Below, piece by piece: positions 33,790 to 43,363 of a stretch of 64,000 bases of DNA (positions within the stretch are counted from its first letter, which is position 1; each line of letters begins with the position of its first letter). The position numbers and the translations under genes were made by a program. Source of the stretch: Aeoliella straminimaris (GTDB lineage: Bacteria > Planctomycetota > Planctomycetia > Pirellulales > Lacipirellulaceae); the NCBI RefSeq assembly GCF_024054565.1, contig NZ_JAMXLR010000003.1, positions 124,001-188,000 on the forward strand, read 5' to 3'. The notes beneath the pieces were generated by a model. That model worked only from the letters and a program-made list of their open reading frames with translations. It searched no databases and was not told the DNA's origin.

Positions 33790-35073
33790 ATGAGCGAAAC
33801 GCTAAGCAATGAACCGTCACGGCGACGATCTCGCGACGGCCGATCGATGAGGATTGCACTGCTGATCGACACGTCGACCACTTGGGGATCGGGATTGATC
33901 GAAGGCATCGTCGACTACTCCAAGTCGCGCGGCAAGAGTTGGTTGTTTTCGTTCGAACCGCGTGGCAAGTACGATGACATGCAATTGCCCGAAGGCTGGC
34001 AGGGCGACGGAGTGATCGCCCGCGTCACCACGGCCAAGCTGGCCGAGCAGATCATCACGCGGAAGATTCCGTCCGTTAACGTTTCGTGGTTTCGCTATGG
34101 CACCAACCTGATTCCTACGTGCACCTGCAACGAGGAGAAGGCGGCCGAACTGGCCGTGCAGTACTTTGTGGGCCAGGGCTACCGGCAATTCGCCTACTGC
34201 CGCTCCACGCTACGACCGACGTACTTCGACCGCCTGGGCGATGAGTTCGAACGCTGCATCCAGAACGCCGGTTACCGCTGCCTGGTGTTCGAGCCCGACA
34301 CGTGCATGGACCAGCTCGATACCGAAGGGCAGCTCATGCGGTTGGGCGGGTGGCTCGATTCGCTCCCCCGCCCCACGGCGCTGTTGAGCTTTGATTCCAT
34401 CCAGGGTCGACTGATCACCGAGGCGTGCCACCACCAGGGAATCTCGGTGCCTGACGACATCGCCGTACTAGGGGGCGAACACGACGAGCTCTGCAGTCGG
34501 GTGTCGCAACCGCCGCTCTCGGGTATCGATCAGGCCCCGCAACTCGTTGGTTTCCACGCCGCGGAGATGCTCGACATGCAGTTGAATCACCGTCCCAGTC
34601 GGGCGCGGGATCAGCGGCTGCCGCCGGCACGAATCATTGCTCGGCAATCGACCGACAAATTTGCCATCGACGACGAGATGCTGGCTGAGGCCATTCGGTA
34701 CATTCACGCCAACTATGCGGAACGGCTGAAGATCTCCGACATCCTGGCGGAGATTCCTCTCAGCCGGCGAGCGTTGGAGATCGGCTTCCGCAAGTACCTG
34801 GGGCGGACCCCGCGGGACGAGATTCGACGGGTTCGCTTACACAAGTCGCTCGAACTGCTCTGCGACACCGATTGGAGTGTCACCCGGATCGCCCAGGAGT
34901 GCGGCTTCGACCGGCCGGAACTCTACACACGGGCGTTTCGCCGCGAGTTCAAGGCCACTCCGTCGCAGTACCGCCGCAACCTGGCCCACGACATCCCGCC
35001 GCCCCACTTCACCCATCCCGAGGCAACGCGGCCGAAAGACGCTTCCAAGCGTCGTAGTCCGCGCGACGCGTAA
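33790..35073 (+). CDS. XylR-type transcriptional regulator (LacI-like sensor plus AraC DNA-binding)
   Basis: A 427-aa regulator. Residues ~20-290 are a periplasmic-binding-protein-like sugar sensor (MRIALLIDTSTTWGSGLIEGIVDYS; CNEEKAAELAVQYFVGQGYR; FDSIQGRLITEACHHQGISV; VLGGEHDELC). The C-terminal ~110 residues are a double helix-turn-helix AraC domain (LKISDILAEIPLSRRALEIGFRK and VTRIAQECGFDRPELYTRAF). This arrangement is typical of planctomycete XylR/xylose-operon regulators, which sense sugars. Start choice: ATG 33790, though ATG 33847 just before the sensor is possible. It may control the divergent or adjacent genes, but no sugar genes are next to it. Confidence 0.88.
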   Translation: MSETLSNEPSRRRSRDGRSMRIALLIDTSTTWGSGLIEGIVDYSKSRGKSWLFSFEPRGKYDDMQLPEGWQGDGVIARVTTAKLAEQIITRKIPSVNVSWFRYGTNLIPTCTCNEEKAAELAVQYFVGQGYRQFAYCRSTLRPTYFDRLGDEFERCIQNAGYRCLVFEPDTCMDQLDTEGQLMRLGGWLDSLPRPTALLSFDSIQGRLITEACHHQGISVPDDIAVLGGEHDELCSRVSQPPLSGIDQAPQLVGFHAAEMLDMQLNHRPSRARDQRLPPARIIARQSTDKFAIDDEMLAEAIRYIHANYAERLKISDILAEIPLSRRALEIGFRKYLGRTPRDEIRRVRLHKSLELLCDTDWSVTRIAQECGFDRPELYTRAFRREFKATPSQYRRNLAHDIPPPHFTHPEATRPKDASKRRSPRDA

Positions 35074-35102
35074 CACGCCATGAGAGGTGGGAGCGAGCGA
35101 CT

Positions 35103-36413
35103 TCAGGCGCTCTCCGCCACGGAGTTGGCCGGCGCCGGACTGGTGACCGTCTGCCGCGAGGTGCGCCAATAGAACACGAACAAGGTGGTCGTGATTAGCA
35201 GGGCCGCAATGCTGAGCCAGTAGCTACTGGCGGTGAACAGCTCGAGGTAGCCACTCGATCTGGAAAGCTTGTACTTGGCGATGTACACCCCCACGGCACC
35301 CAGATAACCCATGGCGTCGGCCAGGTACATCAGATAGCCAATGTTGCCACGATCGCGAAACAGCGCCAGCATCCGCTCGAACACCGTGGTATGGAACGCC
35401 ACGTACGGCACGTAGGTTCCCAGGCCAACGGCCACCATGAACAGGAACGGCGAAACGATCTGGGCCGAAAACCCCCATAAGCTGAACAACACCAGGACAA
35501 ACCCGCCGGCGATCAGACCAAAGGAACCCAGAAATGCGCTGCGATTGTCGCGCACTAGGATCGCACTGCCGTTGATCAGCAGCACACCGATCACGATGGC
35601 CAGCCCGCACCACGCGTAGATGGCGGGCTCCCCCTCGTACTTTAGATCTTGCCAGATTTCGACGCCGAAATCGTCGCGAATCGAACGCATCACGGTCAGT
35701 AGGATGTAAATCAGCACTAGGCCGTTCAAGCCAAACGCATGGCGGCGGTAGAAGGCCCACCGTTCGGCGCGATTCATCGGCAGTCGGCGACTTCGCTCTT
35801 CGACGTCTCCCTCGCCTGGCGGCGGAATCTGGCTGAGCATGTACACGCCTAACAGCAGCGGCAGGACAAAAATCATGCCGGTGAGCCACGGCATCGAAAA
35901 ATCGGAGACTCCAAAGTCGACAATCAAGGTTCGGCCGACCGATTTCACCACGTCCGACGACAAAATGAAGCTGGCGCACAGTCCGGCGGTGAGTGCCTCG
36001 GTCACTTGTCGACCTTCGAGGAACGAGAGGACCAGCCCAAACACCATGCCCAGCGGCAGCCCGTTCACGAACAACAAGGGCCAGTTATAAGGAGGTGGCA
36101 CGATAGCGAACAGCACCAAGGCGACCTGCGCGATGCCGATCAGTGCCAAGATCGCAATCGCCCGCCGGGCGGCTGGCATCTCGCTGATCACCTTGATGCC
36201 GATAAACTTGGACAAGGTGTAGCCGGCCAGTTGCGCGGTGACCAACACGATCTTATAGCCAATGCCCCACAGCTCCAGCCCACTGTACTCCGCCGCATTG
36301 AATGGTTTGCGGAACGCGTACATGCAGAAATACGTGGTAAAGGCAGCGATAATGCAGTAAGTTGAGAAGACAAACGGGCTCTGGCGAGTTAACCACAGCG
36401 ATATGCCGTTCAA
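35103..36413 (-). CDS. DUF5690 family membrane transporter
   Basis: A ~436-aa multi-pass protein with about 12 hydrophobic segments. The N-terminus SPFVFSTYCIIAAFTTYFCMYAFRKPF is the signature of DUF5690, a major-facilitator-like family of unknown substrate. No ATG occurs near this point: the only in-frame ATGs lie >100 codons upstream in a stretch without family similarity. I pick a TTG at 36413 (LNGISLWL) because AGGA lies 9 nt upstream; a GTG slightly further up is an alternative. It converges with the XylR-type regulator. Confidence 0.72.
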   Translation of the reverse strand: MNGISLWLTRQSPFVFSTYCIIAAFTTYFCMYAFRKPFNAAEYSGLELWGIGYKIVLVTAQLAGYTLSKFIGIKVISEMPAARRAIAILALIGIAQVALVLFAIVPPPYNWPLLFVNGLPLGMVFGLVLSFLEGRQVTEALTAGLCASFILSSDVVKSVGRTLIVDFGVSDFSMPWLTGMIFVLPLLLGVYMLSQIPPPGEGDVEERSRRLPMNRAERWAFYRRHAFGLNGLVLIYILLTVMRSIRDDFGVEIWQDLKYEGEPAIYAWCGLAIVIGVLLINGSAILVRDNRSAFLGSFGLIAGGFVLVLFSLWGFSAQIVSPFLFMVAVGLGTYVPYVAFHTTVFERMLALFRDRGNIGYLMYLADAMGYLGAVGVYIAKYKLSRSSGYLELFTASSYWLSIAALLITTTLFVFYWRTSRQTVTSPAPANSVAESA

Positions 36414-36817
36414 TGGCCGTTGTCCTGCGTCGCGCACTTCGATCGTCACTTTCCTGTCGGCACTGGTTGACCCGCCGCCCTTCGCATCGCCGCCAACAGT
36501 AACGCCCCATCCAACGAAATACAAGCAGAAAACGGACGAAGCGGCAGTATATTGAATTCTGAACAGGCAGGTGGCGATCCCCGGCAAACTTAACACAAGC
36601 TTCACAAACGTCGGCCCCAGCCGCTTCGATTCATCAAGCGAGCTGCGCAGCAAGTCAGATAAGTGTTCACGACCGCCTGGCGGCGGGCGTGAAAAACCTA
36701 CCCCCCAAAAAAGAACGACCATTGATGGCATCCCATCAATGGTCGCACTTGGATCTCGCCTTCCGGCCCTGTGGTTGCTCACTGCCCCAAGCAACCAAGG
36801 GGCGTTCTTGCGAGGGG
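36414..36817. other. Gene-free stretch of 404 bp
   Basis: It lies between the DUF5690 gene and the end of the second PEP-CTERM polyprotein gene, both minus. It contains the strong terminator at 36706-36744 and should hold the DUF5690 promoter; the minus strand has TATACT at 36546-36551 but no good partner -35 box. Confidence 0.5.
36706..36744 (-). terminator. Rho-independent terminator of the second polyprotein gene
   Basis: On the minus strand GACCATTGATGG, loop GATG, CCATCAATGGTC form a perfect 12-bp stem (36717-36744) followed directly by GTTCTTTTTT. It lies 73 bp beyond the polyprotein stop at 36818. Confidence 0.85.
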
Positions 36818-39800
36818 TTACTTTTTCCGACGTGCCGCGGTAAGGCCCAACAGGCCGCACGCGCCCAGTAGCAGCCCGAGCGAAGTGGGTTCGGGAACCG
36901 CCAGCATGGCGGCCGATGGGGTACCGACGGCGCCAAAATTGTCGCGCCAGCGGGTGTAGTCGTCGCCGTCGACGCCCTCGGTCGGATCGTTAGGCAGGGC
37001 CGTCGACGAACCCAGATGGTTGCGCCACACGGTGTAGTCGGCGATGTCGACCATGCCATCGTCGTTGTAGTCGCCAAACAGCAGTTGGGGAGCCACTCCG
37101 GTATACATAACACGGGCGTCGTACACGTCGCCGTCGGAGTTCATCCATTGCAGCACCACGTCTTCGGATCGCAACAAGGCGTTATAGCCGGCGCCGAGAG
37201 ACAGCCCCGTTGTGCCGGCAGCCAGTGTCGACCCATCGGACCAGTAGCCCTCGACCAGGCGGGATTCACTTGACCCGCCGCCAATCTCCCAACCATTGCC
37301 GGTGCCGTTGCCCAGCGGGAACGACGCGGTGTCGCCTCCAATGCCATCGAATTCGCCTGGCAGCAACCCACCACCGGCGCTGCTGATGGTGATATTCCGC
37401 ATCTCGATGCCCGTGGCGCCCGCTTCGTTGTTGCTGAGCGTCATCTCGCCGCTGGCCCGGTCGATCTTCAGCACCACATCGCCAGGCCCGGAGAGCAGAC
37501 GAAACTCGTGCCCCCCAATATTGTTAGTGGGGCGGCTGGTGGACACTTCCGAAGCCGTGAGCCGTACGGCAACGTAGCGCCCCGCGTGCGTGCCGGAAAG
37601 CGTGAAGGGATACAATTTACTGTTGAGTAAACGATCGTCCGTAGCGCCGAGGCTGAAACTCGCGTCGGGCGAGGTTCCCGGCAGAACGCCGCCGAAGTCG
37701 GAGTTGCTAAACCAGAACTCAAACTTGCCAACACGGTCGGCCGTCGGATCGGCACCCGATCGCTGAGCGTAGGCAAACCAGTTGGCCGACACCGAGGAAC
37801 CGTAATCCATGAACAAGGTCATCGGCCCCACTCCGTCGCCCGCGTACTGGTCGAGATCCGCGGTCAGATCATTGTAGTCCAACAGGAACAGCTCGGTGTT
37901 GATATTGTTGCCTTCGTCCAGGTAGGTGTCGTCGAACAGCTTCTCGGGCCCCTGGGTCTCTTGGTCGTTAGCCTGTCCTTCGGGAATGGTAATCGAGGGC
38001 AACCCTCCCACTACCGAAAACTCCTGTGCCGCAGCGTTATCGGTGGTCGCCAACACACCCACTATCAACACGGCAGCCGTCGCCAAGGCCGCGGCCGCAC
38101 GACGCCGCATCTGCACCATGCCCAGCGCGGCAGCCACTGCCACCAAGGCCACCGAACTCGGTTCCGGCACGGCCGTGCCGAACAAAGCCGCCATGCCGCC
38201 GGCCGAGGTGACCAGCATCTGGAAATCGTACTGATCGCTATCGAAATCGCCATCCAGATCGCCACCAAGGTAGGCCTGCGCGGCAGTGGCATCGAGGTAA
38301 TCGCTGCCGTAGCCCTGGCGAAACACTTGCCAGTCGTTGAAGTCGACCACGCCATCGCCGGTGTAGTCGCCCGCAACAATCTCGTCGCCAACGTACTCGA
38401 CGCCGTCCGCGATGGCGGCTCCGTTTTCGTCGAGCAACTGGAAGATCAGGTCTTCGTAGCTGCTGGGAGCAATCGACCACAGGTTGCCCAAACTATAGGT
38501 GGCGCCGGCCGCCAGGGTGATGCCGTTGTCGTCGCCGCCCGCGGTATCGGCTTCGCTCACCTTCGCCTCGCTGGAGTCTGGGTCTTCGAGCCAAGTGTCG
38601 CCCGGATCGCCGCCGCTCGCCGCGACCGATTGCCATCCAGCGATGTTAATGATCTGCGAGCTCGTCGACGATAGGGAGTATCCCGAGAACGTGACATCCT
38701 GGTCGGCACGGATCATCACTTCGCCACTGCTCCGATCGACAACCAGCGTGGCCGGATCGTCGATGAAGAACTCCACTTCGGCAATTTGCATCGAGTTCGT
38801 GGCGCCCGCATTGCGGAGCGTGGGAAACACCATCCGGTACGAACTGAACGCCCCGGCTGTGTTATTGACCTCTACGATTGGCCCATTGGCGGTCCGGTCG
38901 GTCGGCAGTTCCACCTCGCCCGAATCGATGAGTGTCCAGTTTTCTTCGTTCCCGGCGCTGTTGTCGGTGGAAGTGATCGGATCGTTGGTGCCGTACAGTT
39001 CCCAGGAGGTCGGGTCGCGATCGGGAATATCGTTGGCGGTGGTAAGCTGGAAGCTGGTGACCGCGTACGATCCTTTGGAGGGCGTCACAATGAAACCGGA
39101 ATTTTCTTTGCCGAAGTTCAGGTACTTGGTGCCGTAGTTCTGATCGATGGCCTGGGGCGCCTCTTGAGTTCCACCACCCGAACCGGTTCGACTCTGGGAC
39201 GTATAGTCGACGTCGCGGATCGAGATGATCGGATTACCAAACGAAAGCAAGTTCGAGCCCGTGCCATCCAGCGAGCTGTAAAACCCGATATCGGCCAGCT
39301 GCGTCAGGTTCTGGCCCGGATCCTTCATGCTGGGCCATACCATCTTGTACGAAGCGTAGGAGACCGCATTGCTGAATCCCACCGGTTCGGCGATCGTTTG
39401 CCGGGCTGAGGGTAGCGCCAGGTCGCCCATCGAGATTAGCGTCCAGTCTTCATCGCGGCCGTTGCTGGCCTCGGTGCTGGTGATTGGATCGTTGGTGCCG
39501 TACAGCAAGTACTCCGCGGGGTCGCGTCCCTCGGCATCGTTAGCCGTAGTCATCACGAAGCTTTGCACGATGGACGAAGAGGAAGGCGTTACGATGAAGC
39601 CGGCATTGTCGCCACCACGGTTCAAGGTCTTGGTACCCGAGTCGCCATCCAGCAGCAGGTCGGCCAATTGGCCATCACGCACATCGCTCCCAGTGCTGGC
39701 ATCGAGGTCAATCGCCAGGATGGGGTCGCCCGGCGAGAGAATGTTAAGCGCCGCGGCCTCTCTGGCCGCCAGCAGCACGGTAAGGGCCGCGATCAGACGC

Positions 39801-39820
39801 AGCGAATGAGAACATCCCAT
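36818..39820 (-). CDS. Double PEP-CTERM polyprotein (1000 aa)
   Basis: Two complete exported precursors in one frame. Module 1 (1-~570): signal peptide ending EAAA, two discoidin-like blocks (TLNRGGDNAGFIVTPS and TKYLNFGKENSGFIVTPS, each followed by TTAND..RDP...YGTND), dockerin-like repeats (DYTGDGVVDFNDW), then VPEP at 551 and a membrane helix. Immediately after, MRRRAAAALATAAVLIVGVL forms an internal signal peptide cut after DNAAA (598). Module 2 (~599-1000): a beta-sandwich with GKFEFWFSNSDFGG, dockerin repeats (DYNDDGMVDIADYTVW) and a final VPEP at 975 with basic tail. An in-frame Met571 precedes the internal signal but has no ribosome-binding site. Module 1 is a close paralogue of the next gene upstream. 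Confidence 0.85.
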   Translation of the reverse strand: MGCSHSLRLIAALTVLLAAREAAALNILSPGDPILAIDLDASTGSDVRDGQLADLLLDGDSGTKTLNRGGDNAGFIVTPSSSSIVQSFVMTTANDAEGRDPAEYLLYGTNDPITSTEASNGRDEDWTLISMGDLALPSARQTIAEPVGFSNAVSYASYKMVWPSMKDPGQNLTQLADIGFYSSLDGTGSNLLSFGNPIISIRDVDYTSQSRTGSGGGTQEAPQAIDQNYGTKYLNFGKENSGFIVTPSKGSYAVTSFQLTTANDIPDRDPTSWELYGTNDPITSTDNSAGNEENWTLIDSGEVELPTDRTANGPIVEVNNTAGAFSSYRMVFPTLRNAGATNSMQIAEVEFFIDDPATLVVDRSSGEVMIRADQDVTFSGYSLSSTSSQIINIAGWQSVAASGGDPGDTWLEDPDSSEAKVSEADTAGGDDNGITLAAGATYSLGNLWSIAPSSYEDLIFQLLDENGAAIADGVEYVGDEIVAGDYTGDGVVDFNDWQVFRQGYGSDYLDATAAQAYLGGDLDGDFDSDQYDFQMLVTSAGGMAALFGTAVPEPSSVALVAVAAALGMVQMRRRAAAALATAAVLIVGVLATTDNAAAQEFSVVGGLPSITIPEGQANDQETQGPEKLFDDTYLDEGNNINTELFLLDYNDLTADLDQYAGDGVGPMTLFMDYGSSVSANWFAYAQRSGADPTADRVGKFEFWFSNSDFGGVLPGTSPDASFSLGATDDRLLNSKLYPFTLSGTHAGRYVAVRLTASEVSTSRPTNNIGGHEFRLLSGPGDVVLKIDRASGEMTLSNNEAGATGIEMRNITISSAGGGLLPGEFDGIGGDTASFPLGNGTGNGWEIGGGSSESRLVEGYWSDGSTLAAGTTGLSLGAGYNALLRSEDVVLQWMNSDGDVYDARVMYTGVAPQLLFGDYNDDGMVDIADYTVWRNHLGSSTALPNDPTEGVDGDDYTRWRDNFGAVGTPSAAMLAVPEPTSLGLLLGACGLLGLTAARRKK

Positions 39821-39961
39821 GGTTGAACCACCTTGTGGTAACAGACAGATACGATGGAAGGAGACTCGAAGGTGAAGAGTGACAAGCCGACTCTCGGAAT
39901 CTATACGTGGCCCGCCAAACCAACAGCGATCGAGAACAGTGATAGGGGTACGCCAGCCGAG

Positions 39962-41137
39962 CTATTCGAGTTTGTTGCGTCGGCGCCATGCGAACAGCGA
40001 TGCCGCCACGCCCAGGCAAAGGACAGCCGTGCTGGGTTCCGGGACTCTGGTCCCGATCAATTGGATCTCGGCAATCTGCATGGAATTCGCACCGCCGCTG
40101 TTGCGCAGCGTCGGAAAGACCAGTCGGTACGAGGTAAAGGCACCGCCTGCGTTTTCCACCGACACCAGGGATCCCACCGTTAGTCGTTCGTTGGGAAGTT
40201 CCAGCGAGCCCGTGTCGATCAGCGTCCAATCCTCTGACTGGCCATCCGTGTTGTATACCGACGTCACGTCGTCGTTGGTGCCGTACAGCTCCCACGAGGC
40301 AGGATCGCGCTCGGGGGCGTCGTTGGCAGTGGTGAGCTGAAAACCGTCGACAATTGATAGCCCCGCCGAAGGAGTCACGATGATGCCGGTGTTGTCTTTG
40401 CCGAAGTTCAGGTACTTGGTGCCCGGGTCCTGGTCGATGGCCTGGGCCGCCTCCTGGGTTCCGTCGGACGAGCCGGTTCGGCTGTCGTACTGGTAATCGA
40501 CGTCGCGAATGGAAAGAATCGGATCGCCTAACGTCAGCAGGTTGGCGCCTGTACCATCCAGCGAGCTATAGAATCCGATGTCGGCCAACTGCGTCAGATT
40601 CTGGCCGGTGTCCTTCATGGTGGGCCAGACCATTTTGTACGAAGAGTAGGAGACCGCGTTACTGAACCCCACTGGGTCGGCCACCGACTGACGGTCCGAG
40701 GGCAGCGCCAGGTCGCCCATCGAAATCAGTGTCCAATCTTCTTGGCGGCCGTTGCTGGCTTCGGTGCTGGTGACCGGATCGTTGGTGCCGTACAGCAGGT
40801 ACGAAGCGGGATCGCGACCCTCGGAGTCGTTGGCCGTGGTCATGACTAAGCTTTGCACAATCGAGGCCACCGACGGCGTTACGATGAAGCCAGCGTTGTC
40901 GCCACCGCGGTTCAGGGTCTTGGTACCCGAGTCGCCATCGAGCAACAGGTCGGCCAATTGGCCGTCGCGCACATCGCTTCCGGTGGAGATATCCAAGTCG
41001 ATTGCCAGCACCGGGTCGCCGGGCGAGATCAACTCAATGGCGTGCGATGCCGGGGCCGCGAGCGAAAGCGTGGCCACCGCCATCAGGCAATAGGCCGCAT
41101 TGGTAGTGAGGTCGCGCAGAGGGTGAGTTTTCTTCAT
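39962..41137 (-). CDS. PEP-CTERM protein, discoidin-like (391 aa)
   Basis: An exported protein with signal peptide ending PASHA and two discoidin-like blocks (TLNRGGDNAGFIVTPS; TKYLNFGKDNTGIIVTPS), each continuing TTAND...RDPASY/WELYGTND. The sorting tag VPEPSTAVLCLGVAASLFAW with RRRNKLE ends the protein. Its first ~355 residues align almost without gaps to module 1 of the 1000-aa polyprotein just downstream, so the two arose by tandem duplication. It lacks the dockerin-like repeats found there. It is a single-module precursor, the ordinary PEP-CTERM layout. Confidence 0.9.
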   Translation of the reverse strand: MKKTHPLRDLTTNAAYCLMAVATLSLAAPASHAIELISPGDPVLAIDLDISTGSDVRDGQLADLLLDGDSGTKTLNRGGDNAGFIVTPSVASIVQSLVMTTANDSEGRDPASYLLYGTNDPVTSTEASNGRQEDWTLISMGDLALPSDRQSVADPVGFSNAVSYSSYKMVWPTMKDTGQNLTQLADIGFYSSLDGTGANLLTLGDPILSIRDVDYQYDSRTGSSDGTQEAAQAIDQDPGTKYLNFGKDNTGIIVTPSAGLSIVDGFQLTTANDAPERDPASWELYGTNDDVTSVYNTDGQSEDWTLIDTGSLELPNERLTVGSLVSVENAGGAFTSYRLVFPTLRNSGGANSMQIAEIQLIGTRVPEPSTAVLCLGVAASLFAWRRRNKLE

Positions 41138-41230
41138 GAGTTCGGCTCTGGAAAAGAGGTGTCGTTCAGAGAATAGAAAATCAGTCGATCCAATTCCGCT
41201 ACCACGTTTGGCTGCGCCCGCTGCGATGCC

Positions 41231-42301
41231 CTACCGCCGGCTGTACTCTTTGATCTCGCCACCATCGTTGCGATGGCCCATCTGGCGGAACACTTGCGGG
41301 TCGACGTCGTAGTTCACGACGCTTACCGAGCTATCGCAATTCGAGAACAGGCAACCGCCAGGATGTGCGCTGCCGAAGGCTTCTCGGGCAGCCAGGTCGG
41401 TGAGCGAGTAGGTTTCGTCGGCGTCGCTGCGAGGAATGTGATCCGCGTTGCGTCCGTCGTAGTAGGTCGATCGCACGGTGTCGTCCTGAAAACCTGTGTA
41501 CATCGACCAGTCGTCGGCCTTGAAGTAGACTTCGCCCGTGTACGATTGCACTGGCACCCATCGTTCACCGAGTGCGATGGTGTTGCTCAAGCCATCGGTT
41601 ATCTGGCGAAACTTCACCGCCGTGCCGCAGAACGTCACGCCGTTGAATTCCGATACTCGAGGGGGAAATCCGGCCGGCAACGAAGAGTAGTTACCGGGTG
41701 AGATCTCTTGGCACTTCTGGTCGTAGCCGGTGGCGTCGCCCACGTTCGAGGCATAGTCGCTACGAGCGCCCTGAGGTTGGCCGTACGAAATCACTCCTCC
41801 CTTGCCGTCGCCAGATCTGGCGGTCCACCCACTCGAGGAATAGGGGCTCATACCACTTTGCGGGTACGGGCCACCTTTGCGGCGCGAGGGACAGTTCAGC
41901 ACGCCCACCGGCGTGGCATCGCGTTCGGCCAGCAGTACACCACGCGCAGCACCCGTGGCGCCGCTACCGGTGTCGTACAGTGCCTGCTCCTCGATATAAG
42001 GCAGCAGTGCGAAGATCCAACCGCCGGGCTGAGTGTGATCGAGCCCTCGGTCGGGGTCGCCCGTCCAGTTTCCTCGCCATCCCGAGGAGGGCAAACGTCC
42101 CGTGGCCGACTCGAGATTGGCCATCGCCAGGGTGAGGTTCTTGAGATTACTGGTGCAATTGGCGCGGCGAGCGGCCTCGCGTGCCGCCTGCACTGCCGGT
42201 AACAGCAGAGCCACCAGAATGCCAATGATGGCAATGACAACCAACAGCTCAACCAGCGTAAATCCATTTCGGACCGATGGTTTCATTCGGACGAGTCGCA
42301 T
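41231..42301 (-). CDS. DUF1559 prepilin-like protein
   Basis: A 356-aa pseudopilin. [20 protein letters not shown] is the prepilin motif and membrane helix, followed by [28 protein letters not shown]. The C-terminal portion has HPGGCLFSNCDSSV, where the family usually has H-DG (here N-C-D), and ends DPQVFRQMGHRNDGG. AAGGA lies before the ATG at 42301; a GTG directly before it is an alternative. This gene and the one at 24664-25782 bracket the PEP-CTERM region on the same strand. Confidence 0.91.
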   Translation of the reverse strand: MRLVRMKPSVRNGFTLVELLVVIAIIGILVALLLPAVQAAREAARRANCTSNLKNLTLAMANLESATGRLPSSGWRGNWTGDPDRGLDHTQPGGWIFALLPYIEEQALYDTGSGATGAARGVLLAERDATPVGVLNCPSRRKGGPYPQSGMSPYSSSGWTARSGDGKGGVISYGQPQGARSDYASNVGDATGYDQKCQEISPGNYSSLPAGFPPRVSEFNGVTFCGTAVKFRQITDGLSNTIALGERWVPVQSYTGEVYFKADDWSMYTGFQDDTVRSTYYDGRNADHIPRSDADETYSLTDLAAREAFGSAHPGGCLFSNCDSSVSVVNYDVDPQVFRQMGHRNDGGEIKEYSRR

Positions 42302-42818
42302 CACGAGTCCTTATCTTTGCCATGCTGCCAAATGGCAGGAGTTTGCCAACTGCAGCACGTGCGGACGAACGCTACTCGCCGCCCGGCTTGAAGCGAAACT
42401 AGGTTACAGCTCCAAGGTGCCTGCCGCCTCCATCCGAAACACAAGCCGGGCGGCACGCCCTGGAGCATGGAGAAGCCTTCCCCAACATCTGCTAATACCA
42501 CCAAGCGCCGTTTTGTGGCGGTTGACTTTGAAAGATTTTCATCCCCTGCAGGGAACCGAGGGCTGCGGCTCCAGAACAGCGGGTAGGTGCAGATTCTGGA
42601 CGCCCTCCCGCCCGCCTGCCTTCGCCCACCCGACGCCCGGACGGTTGGCGCTTCGCACAAAGAAGGACAAGCTGGGAACCATTGCGAAGTCGCCGTGGGC
42701 TACCGACGCGGGGAAATCGGTTTCCAGCAACTAGAAATCGGCAAGTCGACGCTGCTTCACGGCGACCGACCCAGCGGAGTGGAGTGCCAACCGAGTGGAG
42801 CGACCTCGCGCGTGCCAG
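42302..42818. other. Gene-free stretch of 517 bp
   Basis: It lies upstream of the DUF1559 gene and downstream of the GYF_2 gene on the minus strand. Frames are short. I recognise no riboswitch or RNA gene in it, though it is long for a promoter region and GC-rich. Confidence 0.45.
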
Positions 42819-43268
42819 TTATCGAATGGCCAGCCAAACGGCAGTCGCCATCACGGCGACGCACCCCACGCAGAACAGGATTCCTCCGACGCTCTTCGGC
42901 AGAAACCTGCGAGTGTAGTGTGGCATCTCCGCACGATCCCTGCGGTTCTTGAGCGCGACCAGCACAAACACGGTCGCCCCGCCCCCGGCAATCGCATTGC
43001 CGCTACCATACACGGCAACAACGCCAAGCAGGCCGGCGAACAGGCACTCCACCACAAACAGCGTGTCCTGCAGACGAGGGTTGCCAACCTCCTCCGGATC
43101 CCACAAGCCGTTGACTTCCTTCGACTCTCGCCATTCGTTCCCACCGTCCAGGCGCAAGAGTGTCTCGGGCGCGATCTTGTGCTCTTCGACCAGCGTGTTC
43201 AACTGATCGTCGCTGTACGGCCCGTACTGCTTGTCGTTCGCGTAAACGAACCAATGCCGTGATCGCAC
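42819..43268 (-). CDS. GYF_2-domain membrane protein
   Basis: A 149-aa protein. Residues 5-60 (WFVYANDKQYGPYSDDQLNTLVEE...GNEWRES) are a GYF_2 (DUF4339) domain, a small fold that usually binds proline-rich peptides. Three hydrophobic stretches follow (72-90, 94-106, 127-147), placing the domain at the membrane. The start is GTG at 43268, supported by GGGAG 8 nt upstream. Planctomycete genomes carry many such GYF_2-TM proteins of unknown role. Confidence 0.82.
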   Translation of the reverse strand: MRSRHWFVYANDKQYGPYSDDQLNTLVEEHKIAPETLLRLDGGNEWRESKEVNGLWDPEEVGNPRLQDTLFVVECLFAGLLGVVAVYGSGNAIAGGGATVFVLVALKNRRDRAEMPHYTRRFLPKSVGGILFCVGCVAVMATAVWLAIR

Positions 43269-43363
43269 GAACTGCTCTCCCGACTGACCTGGATGAGGCC
43301 TTCAGCTTACCAAGCCGTCGGGACGCGGTCCAGCTTCTTTGGGGCAGGTGCCCTCTGCCGTTC

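Noticed and set aside
42302-42818. Possible riboswitch in a long GC-rich gap
   Set aside because: I could not match any conserved riboswitch core by eye, and a covariance-model scan would be needed.
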